NCBI GenBank assembly: GCA_964352535.1
Contig: CAYGSW010000034.1
Coordinates: 1-30,784 of the forward strand
DNA length: 30,784 nt
From: Granulosicoccus sp964352535
Lineage (GTDB): Bacteria; Pseudomonadota; Gammaproteobacteria; Granulosicoccales; Granulosicoccaceae
Reading direction: 5' to 3'
The notes beneath the pieces were generated by a model. That model was not told where the DNA came from and did not search any database. It was given only the letters and a program-made list of their open reading frames with translations. The translations under genes and the position numbers were made by a program. This document shows positions 1-7,279 of this stretch, one piece after another (positions within the stretch are counted from its first letter, which is position 1; each line of letters starts with the position of its first letter).

Positions 1-3000
1 CATGGCACCACACGGCGCTTGTCTATGATGGATCGACGTTACAACTGTATCTGGATGGAATCGAGGTTGCTAGTACACCTCTATCCGGGCCTGTCTTGCG
101 AGATCCGGATGTCGATCTTGCCATCGGATCTATGGCAAATGGAAATTATCCTCTGAATGGCTATGTCGACGATGTTCGCGTGTTGCAAAGAGCGTACAGC
201 GCGTCAGAGATACAGGCTATTGTTTTCCACAGCCCGGGAGAAAACGTACCGCCGGTGGCAATAGCAGATCAGTATTCAACACTTGCGAACCAGCCACTTT
301 CCATCGACGAAGTTGCTGGTTTGCTTAGCAACGATTCAGATATCAATGGCGATGTATTGACTGTGCAATTGCAGACAGATGTTGAAAATGGCGAATTGGT
401 GTTACAAGACGATGGATCGTTTGTCTATACGCCTACGGCTGATTTTTCTGGCATGGACTCATTTACCTACCAGGCTACAGATGGCATTGCGGTTTCAGCA
501 CCGGTCGAAGTAGTGCTTTCGGTCGAGTTGCCGAATCCCACTAATACACCACCAGTTGCAACTGCAGACACTTATTCCATGCAGATAAACTCAACGTTTG
601 AAGTTGATGGTACAAGTGGTGTGTTGTCAAATGACAGTGATGTGGATGTCGGTGACGTTATCTCAGCAGTCATCGTAGACGACGTCAGCGACGGCGCTTT
701 GACATTTGATTCTGACGGCTCATTTAACTATGTGCCCATAGCGGACTTTGTGGGGCAAGATAGTTTTACCTACTATGCAACAGACGGCGAATTAAATTCA
801 GAGACAGTCACGGTCTCCATTAGTGTTCTTCCTCAAGCTGCCGATCCGGACTTGATTGCGCATTTTGAATTTAATGACTTTGAAGATCCTTCTGTAGCAA
901 TCAACAGTGGTACCGCTGGTAACGTGGGTATCATCCAGGGGGCTGAGTATGTTCCCGATACTGCAGACGGCTCTGTCCGATCGCTAAGTTTTGACGGTAA
1001 TGACACCGTAGATATAGGTGTCCTTGATATTGGTCAACCAGCATTGACACTGGCTGCGTGGATCAACGCAGACTCATTTCCGGGTAACAGTCGTGATCCT
1101 AGAATAATATCCAAAGCGTCGGGTCTTAGCGGTGACGATCATGTCTTTATGCTGAGCACAATCAGATCAGGCGCTAACACTGTGCTGCGCGGTCGATTGC
1201 GTATCAATGGCGAAACAACAACGCTGGTTGCATCGACAGGACTACTGTCGGTCGGTGATTGGTATCACGTGGCGATGATCTATGACGGAGTCAACCTCAA
1301 GTTATTTCTGGATGGGGTAGAAGTGCGTAGTTCTGCGCTAAGTGGCCCGGTAGATATGGATAGTGTTGTACCTGTGGCAATTGGCTCTCAGCCTGGGGGT
1401 GGAAGATTCTTTGATGGAAAAATCGATGACGTGCGAATACTGCAACGTGCGTTATCTGTCACCGAGCTTCAAGCAATCGTGGAGAGTGAACCAGAACCAA
1501 CTGGAGCCCCGGTTGCGGTTGACGATGCATACGTTGTGGTTCAGGACACTATGTTCTCGGTCGGTGCTAATGAAGGTGTGTTGTCTAATGATACCGATCA
1601 GAGTTCTACCGCTAATGGTTCACTGTTTGCCGAACTCGACGTTGATGTCAGCAACGGAACCCTGTTTCTAGATCCCAATGGATCGTTTGACTACGTGCCA
1701 GCTGATGGTTATTCAGGTTCAGATAGCTTTAGTTATCGTGCATTCAACGGTACGGAGTATTCGGATACGGCAGTAGTGACGCTGCAAGTTAACGCCACAA
1801 CTAATCAGGTTCCTGTGGCTCAGGCTGATAGCTATACCGTCAATTCGGGATTGCAACTGCTCGTACCCATTGAAACTGGTGTGCTTGCAAATGATACCGA
1901 TGCTGATATTGGCGACACTCTAACGGCTACCCTGGTTACGGGAGTCAGTAGTGGAACTCTTTCGTTTGTCGAAGATGGCTCATTTTCCTACCTGGCCACT
2001 GAAGGGTTTATTGGCGCCGATAGCTTTAGCTATCTGGCAACAGATGGAACTGATAGCTCCGCTGTAGTCTCGGTAACTATTCAGGTATTGAGCATTAGTG
2101 GAGACCCTGACTTGTTAGCACATCTGGAGTTTGAAGATTCTTCTACGACTTCTATCGCTGAAGACAGCAGCCTCTACAATAATTTTGGTCTGATATCAGG
2201 TGCATCCTATGTCACGGATACTGCAGATGGATCTTCTGGTGCCATGCAATTCGATGATTCCGATTCAATCGACTTGGGTACCTTTGATGTTGCCGGTTCA
2301 AGCTTGACGCTAGCTGGCTGGTTCAAGGCGGACGAGTTTCCAGGCCGTGCACGAGACCCCAGAATCATTTCAAAGGCGTCTGGTTCAGGTGCCAATGATC
2401 ATATATTCATGTTGAGCACCATCAGAAGCGGTAGTCGTACTTACTTGCGTGGGCGAGTGCGCGTGAATGGCACTACCCAGACAGTGATTGCCAGTTCAGG
2501 CAATCTGTCCACGGATATCTGGTATCACGCCTCACTGGTGTACGACGGTAACCTGTTAAAACTCTATCTGGATGGCGTAGAAGTCGGAAGCTCACCACTC
2601 ACAGGAGCGGTTGATGGTGACGATTCGATGTCGGTAGCTGTAGGGGATCAGCCTGGGGGTGGAAAGACTTTCCAAGGAATACTCGATGACATAAGGATCC
2701 TGCAACGCGCTCTAAGCGCTCAGGAGATCAATGAAATCGTTGACGGTACATCAACTCCGGCCGCCCCCGACAGTCCGACAGCCCCCGACATTCCGGCAAC
2801 CCCTGACAATCTGAATGCCAACGTCTCATCGGGCACCGAGATCGCGCTGAGCTGGTCTTCCGTTCAGGGCGCTGTGGAATACAGAATTAGCAGAGATGGC
2901 GAATTGATTACCACGGTAATCGACACCAGCTATTCAGACGAGTCGGCTTCCTCCGGCACCACCTATACCTATGAGATCGTTGCTGTGAGCGCATCGGGTG

Positions 3001-4160
3001 AATTGTCAGAGCCATCGACAATCACCGCAACGCTTGCAGATGTTCTGGCAGGTGCATGGTGGGATACCTCTTGGAATTACCGTGTTCGCATCACCGTGGA
3101 CAGTTTGGATACAGCGCGAGAAGATAAAATCACGACAGTGCCAGTGGATCTTGATGACTACATCAGCCCTGCGGGCGTCGCTCATGATGCATCACGGGTG
3201 CGGTGTGTGGAAATTGACAGCTCGAACGCGGTCATAGACGAGTCAACACGGTGTCAATCAGGCGATGGAGAGCTAATCATTTTATTGAATGGTGATACGC
3301 CGGCTGATTCGGTTCGTTATTTTCACGCCTATTTTGATGTCGAGACAGCGGGAGAGGAAGACACACGAGAGCCGCTGGTCAACTTGACTTCAGGTCTGGT
3401 AGACGATGGATTTAATAGCCTGGAAGTCACCACAGGCACCGGTAGCATGCTCTATCACACAGACGGTGCTGGTGTTTCCAGTTTGTTTGATATTGATGAT
3501 ATCGACTGGGTGGACTACACCAACCTACCGCAGGGCCTGGGACGATTCCGCGGCATTCCTAATCTGGTGCCTCCAAGCGCTGGGGGGTATTTTCACCCCG
3601 GATTTACAACATCCTCGACAACGGTTATCGACGAAGGTCCGATTCGGGTGAGATTTGAAAGTGTGTCGGACGATCAGCAATGGAAGGCTCTGTGGGATGT
3701 TTATCCTGAGCATGTTGCCATCACGTTGCTGGAGAAGGCGACGAACGATAACTATTGGTTCTTGTATGAAGGCACACCCGGAGGCGCACTGGATGCCGGC
3801 GACTCGACAGTTCGATCGACTGGCGCTGAAAGTACGCTAAGTGCCTTTGATAGCTGGAGTGGTGATATTGCTGATGAGGAGTGGGTACTGGTCAGTGCTT
3901 CGGAAGTCTCCAGATCCTTGTTTTTTGCAAAGCAAGAGGATGATTCTTTCATCGACTCTTATCGACCATTGTCATCAGACAACGAAATGACAGTCCTTGG
4001 TTTCGGACGAAATCAAAATACAGCGGAGCTAACGGACACCGATGAGACGTTTTTCTTCGGGCTTCTTGAGGGTGCAGACTTTGGAGAGGCACAAAGCAGG
4101 ATCAGATCCATTGTGCGTGAGGTGAGCGTGGGAGTGGATTCGCCAGAAACTCGTCCCTGA
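1..4160 (+). CDS. Large secreted multidomain LamG / cadherin-like / FN3 protein, 5'-truncated by the window edge
   Basis: The frame is open from base 3 to the TGA at 4158-4160, so about 1385 residues of a longer protein are visible; the real start lies upstream of the window. Domains by base position: end of a LamG (concanavalin-like) domain (3 to about 230); two cadherin/Big_9-like domains with the LSNDSD signature (about 243-835); a full LamG domain (about 841-1490); two more Big_9-like domains (about 1500-2090); a third LamG domain (about 2101-2745); a Pro/Asp linker (about 2755-2810); an FN3 domain (to about 3040); and a C-terminal region of about 365 residues opening with WWDTSWNYRVRITV, which resembles the start of DUF2341-type modules but is otherwise unrecognised. 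The modules are those of extracellular carbohydrate- or Ca2+-binding proteins, so a surface adhesin or matrix protein is inferred. No C-terminal sorting motif or membrane anchor is visible. Confidence 0.85.
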   Translation, partial: WHHTALVYDGSTLQLYLDGIEVASTPLSGPVLRDPDVDLAIGSMANGNYPLNGYVDDVRVLQRAYSASEIQAIVFHSPGENVPPVAIADQYSTLANQPLSIDEVAGLLSNDSDINGDVLTVQLQTDVENGELVLQDDGSFVYTPTADFSGMDSFTYQATDGIAVSAPVEVVLSVELPNPTNTPPVATADTYSMQINSTFEVDGTSGVLSNDSDVDVGDVISAVIVDDVSDGALTFDSDGSFNYVPIADFVGQDSFTYYATDGELNSETVTVSISVLPQAADPDLIAHFEFNDFEDPSVAINSGTAGNVGIIQGAEYVPDTADGSVRSLSFDGNDTVDIGVLDIGQPALTLAAWINADSFPGNSRDPRIISKASGLSGDDHVFMLSTIRSGANTVLRGRLRINGETTTLVASTGLLSVGDWYHVAMIYDGVNLKLFLDGVEVRSSALSGPVDMDSVVPVAIGSQPGGGRFFDGKIDDVRILQRALSVTELQAIVESEPEPTGAPVAVDDAYVVVQDTMFSVGANEGVLSNDTDQSSTANGSLFAELDVDVSNGTLFLDPNGSFDYVPADGYSGSDSFSYRAFNGTEYSDTAVVTLQVNATTNQVPVAQADSYTVNSGLQLLVPIETGVLANDTDADIGDTLTATLVTGVSSGTLSFVEDGSFSYLATEGFIGADSFSYLATDGTDSSAVVSVTIQVLSISGDPDLLAHLEFEDSSTTSIAEDSSLYNNFGLISGASYVTDTADGSSGAMQFDDSDSIDLGTFDVAGSSLTLAGWFKADEFPGRARDPRIISKASGSGANDHIFMLSTIRSGSRTYLRGRVRVNGTTQTVIASSGNLSTDIWYHASLVYDGNLLKLYLDGVEVGSSPLTGAVDGDDSMSVAVGDQPGGGKTFQGILDDIRILQRALSAQEINEIVDGTSTPAAPDSPTAPDIPATPDNLNANVSSGTEIALSWSSVQGAVEYRISRDGELITTVIDTSYSDESASSGTTYTYEIVAVSASGELSEPSTITATLADVLAGAWWDTSWNYRVRITVDSLDTAREDKITTVPVDLDDYISPAGVAHDASRVRCVEIDSSNAVIDESTRCQSGDGELIILLNGDTPADSVRYFHAYFDVETAGEEDTREPLVNLTSGLVDDGFNSLEVTTGTGSMLYHTDGAGVSSLFDIDDIDWVDYTNLPQGLGRFRGIPNLVPPSAGGYFHPGFTTSSTTVIDEGPIRVRFESVSDDQQWKALWDVYPEHVAITLLEKATNDNYWFLYEGTPGGALDAGDSTVRSTGAESTLSAFDSWSGDIADEEWVLVSASEVSRSLFFAKQEDDSFIDSYRPLSSDNEMTVLGFGRNQNTAELTDTDETFFFGLLEGADFGEAQSRIRSIVREVSVGVDSPETRP

Positions 4161-4253
4161 TTCAAGATTAAGAACACTCGGAGATAAAACTGCTGCCTGA
4201 GAGGGTTTTCCCGCAGCTTTCATACGCCAGCGGATGAATTCCCCACTCGAGGA

Positions 4254-4282
4254 CCCGTCAGACAACTGCCAAGTCTGACGGG
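4254..4282. other. Perfect 10-bp stem-loop between convergent genes
   Basis: Arms CCCGTCAGAC (4254-4263) and GTCTGACGGG (4273-4282) enclose a 9-nt loop. The hairpin lies between the stop of the LamG protein and the stop of the convergent H-NS-like gene. There is no T-run on either side, so it is not a textbook intrinsic terminator, but it could block read-through or protect 3' ends from either direction. A weaker, bulged hairpin with GCTGC/GCAGC arms lies at 4192-4217, followed by TTT. Confidence 0.5.
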
Positions 4283-4371
4283 CTACTAAATCCAAGTCAC
4301 CCCAACAATAAGAAAATATGAAGTTTAGACCGTTGTATAAACTAAAGGCAAATCATTACCCTGTTGGTTTA

Positions 4372-4749
4372 CTACGACGCAGAGTCAGCAACAATCAATA
4401 AGTCCTCAAGCTCATGGCCGATTTTTAACTGCTCTTTCACCCAATTAGGCTGACGGCCACGCCCTGTCCATTTCTGCTGAGGGTCGAGGGGATTCTGATA
4501 CTTTGGGGCGACTTTACGCCGTGGCTTTACGGTTTTTTGTTCTGAATCAGGCTTTTTTTCTTTTCGAGTTACCAATGCAGCATCAGATAATAATTCGTTA
4601 AATTCGAACCCATTTTGCTTCGCAATTGCAATCATTTTAGCTAGCGTTGCTTTCTTATTTCTCTTTTCTTCCGCTTTTATTGCTTGATCTATTTTAAGTC
4701 GTTCTTTTTTAAGCTTTTCTAGCGACCAACCAGTATATTTTTGAGTCAT
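4372..4749 (-). CDS. H-NS family nucleoid-associated DNA-binding protein
   Basis: This 125-aa protein has the two-part layout of H-NS proteins: a charged, probably coiled-coil N-terminal oligomerisation half (about residues 8-70, rich in Lys/Glu) and a C-terminal DNA-binding domain. The DNA-binding domain contains YQNPLDPQQKWTGRGRQPNWV-type sequence (residues 84-104), including the WTGRGRQP loop that inserts into the minor groove of AT-rich DNA. H-NS proteins silence AT-rich, often horizontally acquired genes. The ATG at 4749 is preceded by an AT-rich region and only a weak Shine-Dalgarno sequence. The gene itself is noticeably richer in A/T than its neighbours. It stands alone, convergent with the LamG gene. 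Whether it controls the nearby polysaccharide locus cannot be told from sequence. Confidence 0.9.
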   Translation of the reverse strand: MTQKYTGWSLEKLKKERLKIDQAIKAEEKRNKKATLAKMIAIAKQNGFEFNELLSDAALVTRKEKKPDSEQKTVKPRRKVAPKYQNPLDPQQKWTGRGRQPNWVKEQLKIGHELEDLLIVADSAS

Positions 4750-5363
4750 ATTATAATTACCACTTATTATCGGTAGATATTAACTTTAAAATCTACTTCT
4801 GTCTCGATGAAATAAGTCTAAAAACTTTTCTACTGTTATAGTAGCGTTGCAAACTTAGTATGCGCTTTCGAAAATAATTCATGAAATCCGAACTTCGACC
4901 TCCCCAGCCGCCTGCAACACAGGCTGTGTTCAGCTTTTAAGTAGCTGTGTATCCAGGAACTTTCGATTTTCATAGTAATAACATCGTAATAACATCTTTG
5001 TTAAATACATCGTTGCTTAGCAGCACCGTTGAGGCCGAGTCCATGACCAGAGGTACTTTTAAGGGCATTTGATTCCTTTGGCGCACATCGCTTTGAATGC
5101 GGGTAGCCCTGAATGTGTACTAATTACTCAGTGAAGGGGGTCTGACGTTCAATTTCATGTCTACTCTGGCGTTATGACACTACTCGCTCTGCTTAATATC
5201 AGCAAGAACGAGCACGGGGTATCCATCGCGCTCAGGACTTGTGGCCATACACATAAAGCGTTTTTCATAGCTGAACATTGAGAGAGGGAATCCGTATAAC
5301 AAGATTCTTGTTATACCAGTGCTCTATAATTCCATTACACCAACGTAGGTAAAGCGCTTCCCC
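4750..5363. other. Gene-free intergenic region, about 0.6 kb, with palindromes and a small tandem duplication
   Basis: I see no convincing coding sequence here. It contains the presumed AT-rich promoter region of the H-NS-like gene (about 4750-4860), a 15-bp palindrome at 4916-4930 (arms AACACAG/CTGTGTT around one G), an exact 11-bp tandem duplication GTAATAACATC (4975-4985 and 4986-4996), and the operator-like palindrome and -10 box listed separately for the J-domain gene. Confidence 0.6.
5295..5330 (+). promoter_or_regulatory. Operator-like 21-bp palindrome with consensus -10 box upstream of the J-domain gene
   Basis: A perfect inverted repeat, TATAACAAGA (5295-5304) and TCTTGTTATA (5306-5315), is centred on T5305. 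Nine bases further on is a consensus -10 hexamer, TATAAT (5325-5330), 33 nt before the GTG start at 5364. The palindrome covers where a -35 element would lie, and no good TTGACA is present. A dimeric regulator binding here as repressor, or as activator replacing the -35 element, is inferred. Confidence 0.55.
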
Positions 5364-6122
5364 GTGTCCCTAATCTTCGTCATCGCCGTCCTTACCGTAG
5401 GCTGGATCCTCCACCAGAAGTACTACAAAGTACTCATGAGCCAGGGCAAGGCGGGCCAGATCAAGCTCGGACTGATCATCCTGGGCCTGATTTTCCTTAT
5501 TCTCGCCGTCACCGGCCGCGCCCCTGCCCTGTTTGCCATCCTCGGCGCTGCCATGACACAGGTCATGCGATTCGCCCCTTTGCTGATGCGCTACATGCCG
5601 TCGCTGAAAAAGGCGTACACCAATTCCACCAACCCTGGCTCCGCTAACCGCTCCGAAGTGGTCACCAAGACCCTGAAAATGACACTGGACCATAGCAGCG
5701 GTGCGATGGACGGGGAGGTCCGCGAGGGAAATCTGGCGGGCAGGCAACTGCAGACATTGTCTCTGGAGGAGCTGAAATCGCTGTACCAGTATTGCAATCA
5801 GTATGATTCGGAAGCCAGCCGGTTGCTGATGTCGTTCATTGCCCGTGAGCGTGCCGACTCCTGGGACGGTGACGCGGGCCAGCAAGCCGGGGGCGATGGC
5901 CCATCGGGCGGCTCGCAGGTGGGAAGCGGTTCTTCTGCGATGGACCGGCACGAGGCTATGGCCATTTTGGGTCTTGAAGAACCCTTTTCGCGCAAGGATG
6001 TCACCCAGGCTCACCGATCCCTGATGGGGAAATTTCACCCGGATAAAGGCGGCAACACTTATTTGGCGACCAAGCTGAACAATGCCCGTGATCTGTTGCT
6101 GGATTCGATCAAGCAGGCGTAG
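5364..6122 (+). CDS. Membrane-anchored J-domain (DnaJ-like) co-chaperone
   Basis: 252 aa, GTG start. The N-terminus is hydrophobic with likely membrane segments at residues 1-16 and 34-50 and a further hydrophobic stretch around 53-75. A polar middle contains a Gly/Ser-rich linker (about 170-192). The C-terminus is a short J domain (about 195-252) with the diagnostic HPD motif at 225-227 (KFHPDKGG), as in Tim14/Pam18-type and DjlA-type membrane J proteins. Such proteins recruit DnaK to the membrane and stimulate its ATPase. There is no Gly/Phe region or zinc finger, so it is not DnaJ itself. The preceding palindrome and TATAAT box suggest its own regulated promoter. GTG at 5364 was chosen because it includes the whole first hydrophobic segment; the upstream AGG is rather distant. 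Confidence 0.85.
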   Translation: MSLIFVIAVLTVGWILHQKYYKVLMSQGKAGQIKLGLIILGLIFLILAVTGRAPALFAILGAAMTQVMRFAPLLMRYMPSLKKAYTNSTNPGSANRSEVVTKTLKMTLDHSSGAMDGEVREGNLAGRQLQTLSLEELKSLYQYCNQYDSEASRLLMSFIARERADSWDGDAGQQAGGDGPSGGSQVGSGSSAMDRHEAMAILGLEEPFSRKDVTQAHRSLMGKFHPDKGGNTYLATKLNNARDLLLDSIKQA

Positions 6123-6132
6123 ATTTCAGGCG

Positions 6133-6159
6133 TTGACTTACTCAGACTAGACTAATAAT
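6133..6159 (+). promoter_or_regulatory. Possible sigma-70 promoter for the small membrane protein gene
   Basis: TTGACT (6133-6138) and AATAAT (6154-6159) are separated by 15 bp, slightly shorter than ideal. They lie just downstream of the J-domain gene stop and about 165 nt upstream of the preferred ATG at 6325. The assignment rests on hexamer similarity only. Confidence 0.3.
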
Positions 6160-6324
6160 CAAGCAGGCATGGCTATCCAGCTGTGACGTGCTCAGAAAGA
6201 TCGAATGCTGCTATGCCTGACGATTGCCCGTCGTCGCCTGCCTCAAGTGCAGAGCGCCCAAACGAATAACACTACGCCCAGCAACTTCTATACTCACTGG
6301 CAACCGCCACAAAGGACGTCAGTA

Positions 6325-6732
6325 ATGCGCTGGATTCTATCCATCCCGCTGTTTGCCTACATGCTGATCGCAGCCAACGTCGTCATGCTGACGGGGCCAA
6401 TCGATCAGTCCATGCTGAACATCATTGTCTATGAGTTTGCGCTGCCATCGGATCGAAACATCGTTCTGACCATCAGCGACGTGTTTATTCTCAGTGCGTT
6501 TTTCGTGCTCTACATAGAAGTCTTCAAGGCCACAAGAGTCTCCACAGGGACTCAAATAGAACACGCGCTTTCATTCATAGTGTTCATTGTGGCGCTGGTG
6601 CAGTTTCTGACATTCCCACGGCTGGGCAACGTGACATTCATGGTCATCATGCTGGCCGCCATGATGGATGTGGTGATTGGCTTTACCGTGACGATATCCA
6701 CTGCCAGACGGGATTTTAATCTTGGAGGATGA
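6325..6732 (+). CDS. Small four-helix membrane protein, unknown function
   Basis: 135 aa from the ATG at 6325, which has a good Shine-Dalgarno sequence (AAAGGA, 6311-6316, spacing 8). A longer reading from 6205 adds a hydrophilic, non-conserved-looking stretch without a ribosome site and is less likely. Four hydrophobic segments are visible: about residues 3-22 (ILSIPLFAYMLIAANVVML), 46-65 (TISDVFILSAFFVLYIEVF), 80-97 and 102-124. The short N-terminus and Arg-rich C-terminal tail (ARRDF) suggest both ends are cytoplasmic. I do not recognise the family and no catalytic motif is visible. It follows the J-domain gene on the same strand after a 202-bp gap. Confidence 0.75.
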   Translation: MRWILSIPLFAYMLIAANVVMLTGPIDQSMLNIIVYEFALPSDRNIVLTISDVFILSAFFVLYIEVFKATRVSTGTQIEHALSFIVFIVALVQFLTFPRLGNVTFMVIMLAAMMDVVIGFTVTISTARRDFNLGG

Positions 6733-7279
6733 TACCGGCACGCCATGCTACTGGTGAAAAACAAAACGCCTTACCCATCCAGCTGGGCATCATCAAAAAC
6801 TGCAGCAGTTTTGAAAATCTTGTTCCGACTCGCCTTGTTCCGCCTCGCCTGGAAAATAACAGTAGCGAATTGCCTGTCTCGTTGGATTGTAGTGAGCATG
6901 TCTTCGAGCAAAAATTGCGGTTCAAATTCTTCCTCACTGCCCCACCGAAACCATCACATGTGTCCAATGTCAGCTTTCGGTGCATTAGCGCGTGAAACTG
7001 TTCACACCCGATAAAATCGCAGCTTCCGCATCATTGCACCTGCCAACCTTGTCCGGCTAAGCTCTGCCCACTTGAAAAACAAGGCACTTGGCGCTCGATC
7101 TGGATTACACGATAGCTTCGTGGCAAACGACAAAGCATGATGTTCCAACGCGGAACATGCTTGTCACGCCACAACAGCATCCCATCAGTAGTTCAGCTTC
7201 TTTCACAATAATAAAAACGAGCGACGCAAAACAGAATTTCTGTCAGGCGAACGCATAACAAACTGAAAGGCGAACATAC
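6733..7279. other. Gene-free intergenic region, about 0.55 kb
   Basis: Short overlapping open frames occur on both strands but none has a ribosome site, a recognisable domain or consistent composition. The visible structure is a 15-bp tandem duplication with one mismatch (CTTGTTCCGACTCGC, 6819-6833, and CTTGTTCCGCCTCGC, 6834-6848) and a bulged hairpin at 7133-7162 (listed separately). The leader just before 7280 is A-rich. Confidence 0.5.
7133..7162. other. Inverted repeat / bulged hairpin upstream of the beta-propeller gene
   Basis: ATGTTCC (7140-7146) and GGAACAT (7152-7158) pair around AACGC. The stem extends outward by AAGC (7133-7136) with GCTT (7159-7162) if ATG 7137-7139 is bulged out. 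It lies about 120 bp before the start of the 878-aa gene. It could be an operator or an RNA hairpin, and there is no T-run after it. Confidence 0.35.

Noticed and set aside
5370..6038. 222-aa open frame opposite the J-domain gene
   Set aside because: An antisense shadow of a gene with HPD motif and membrane helices; its His/Arg-rich translation has no domain.
6745..7014. Open frames of 88-89 aa on both strands downstream of the small membrane protein
   Set aside because: Overlapping frames on both strands, no ribosome sites, low-complexity Ser-rich content and a tandem duplication inside; no recognisable domain.
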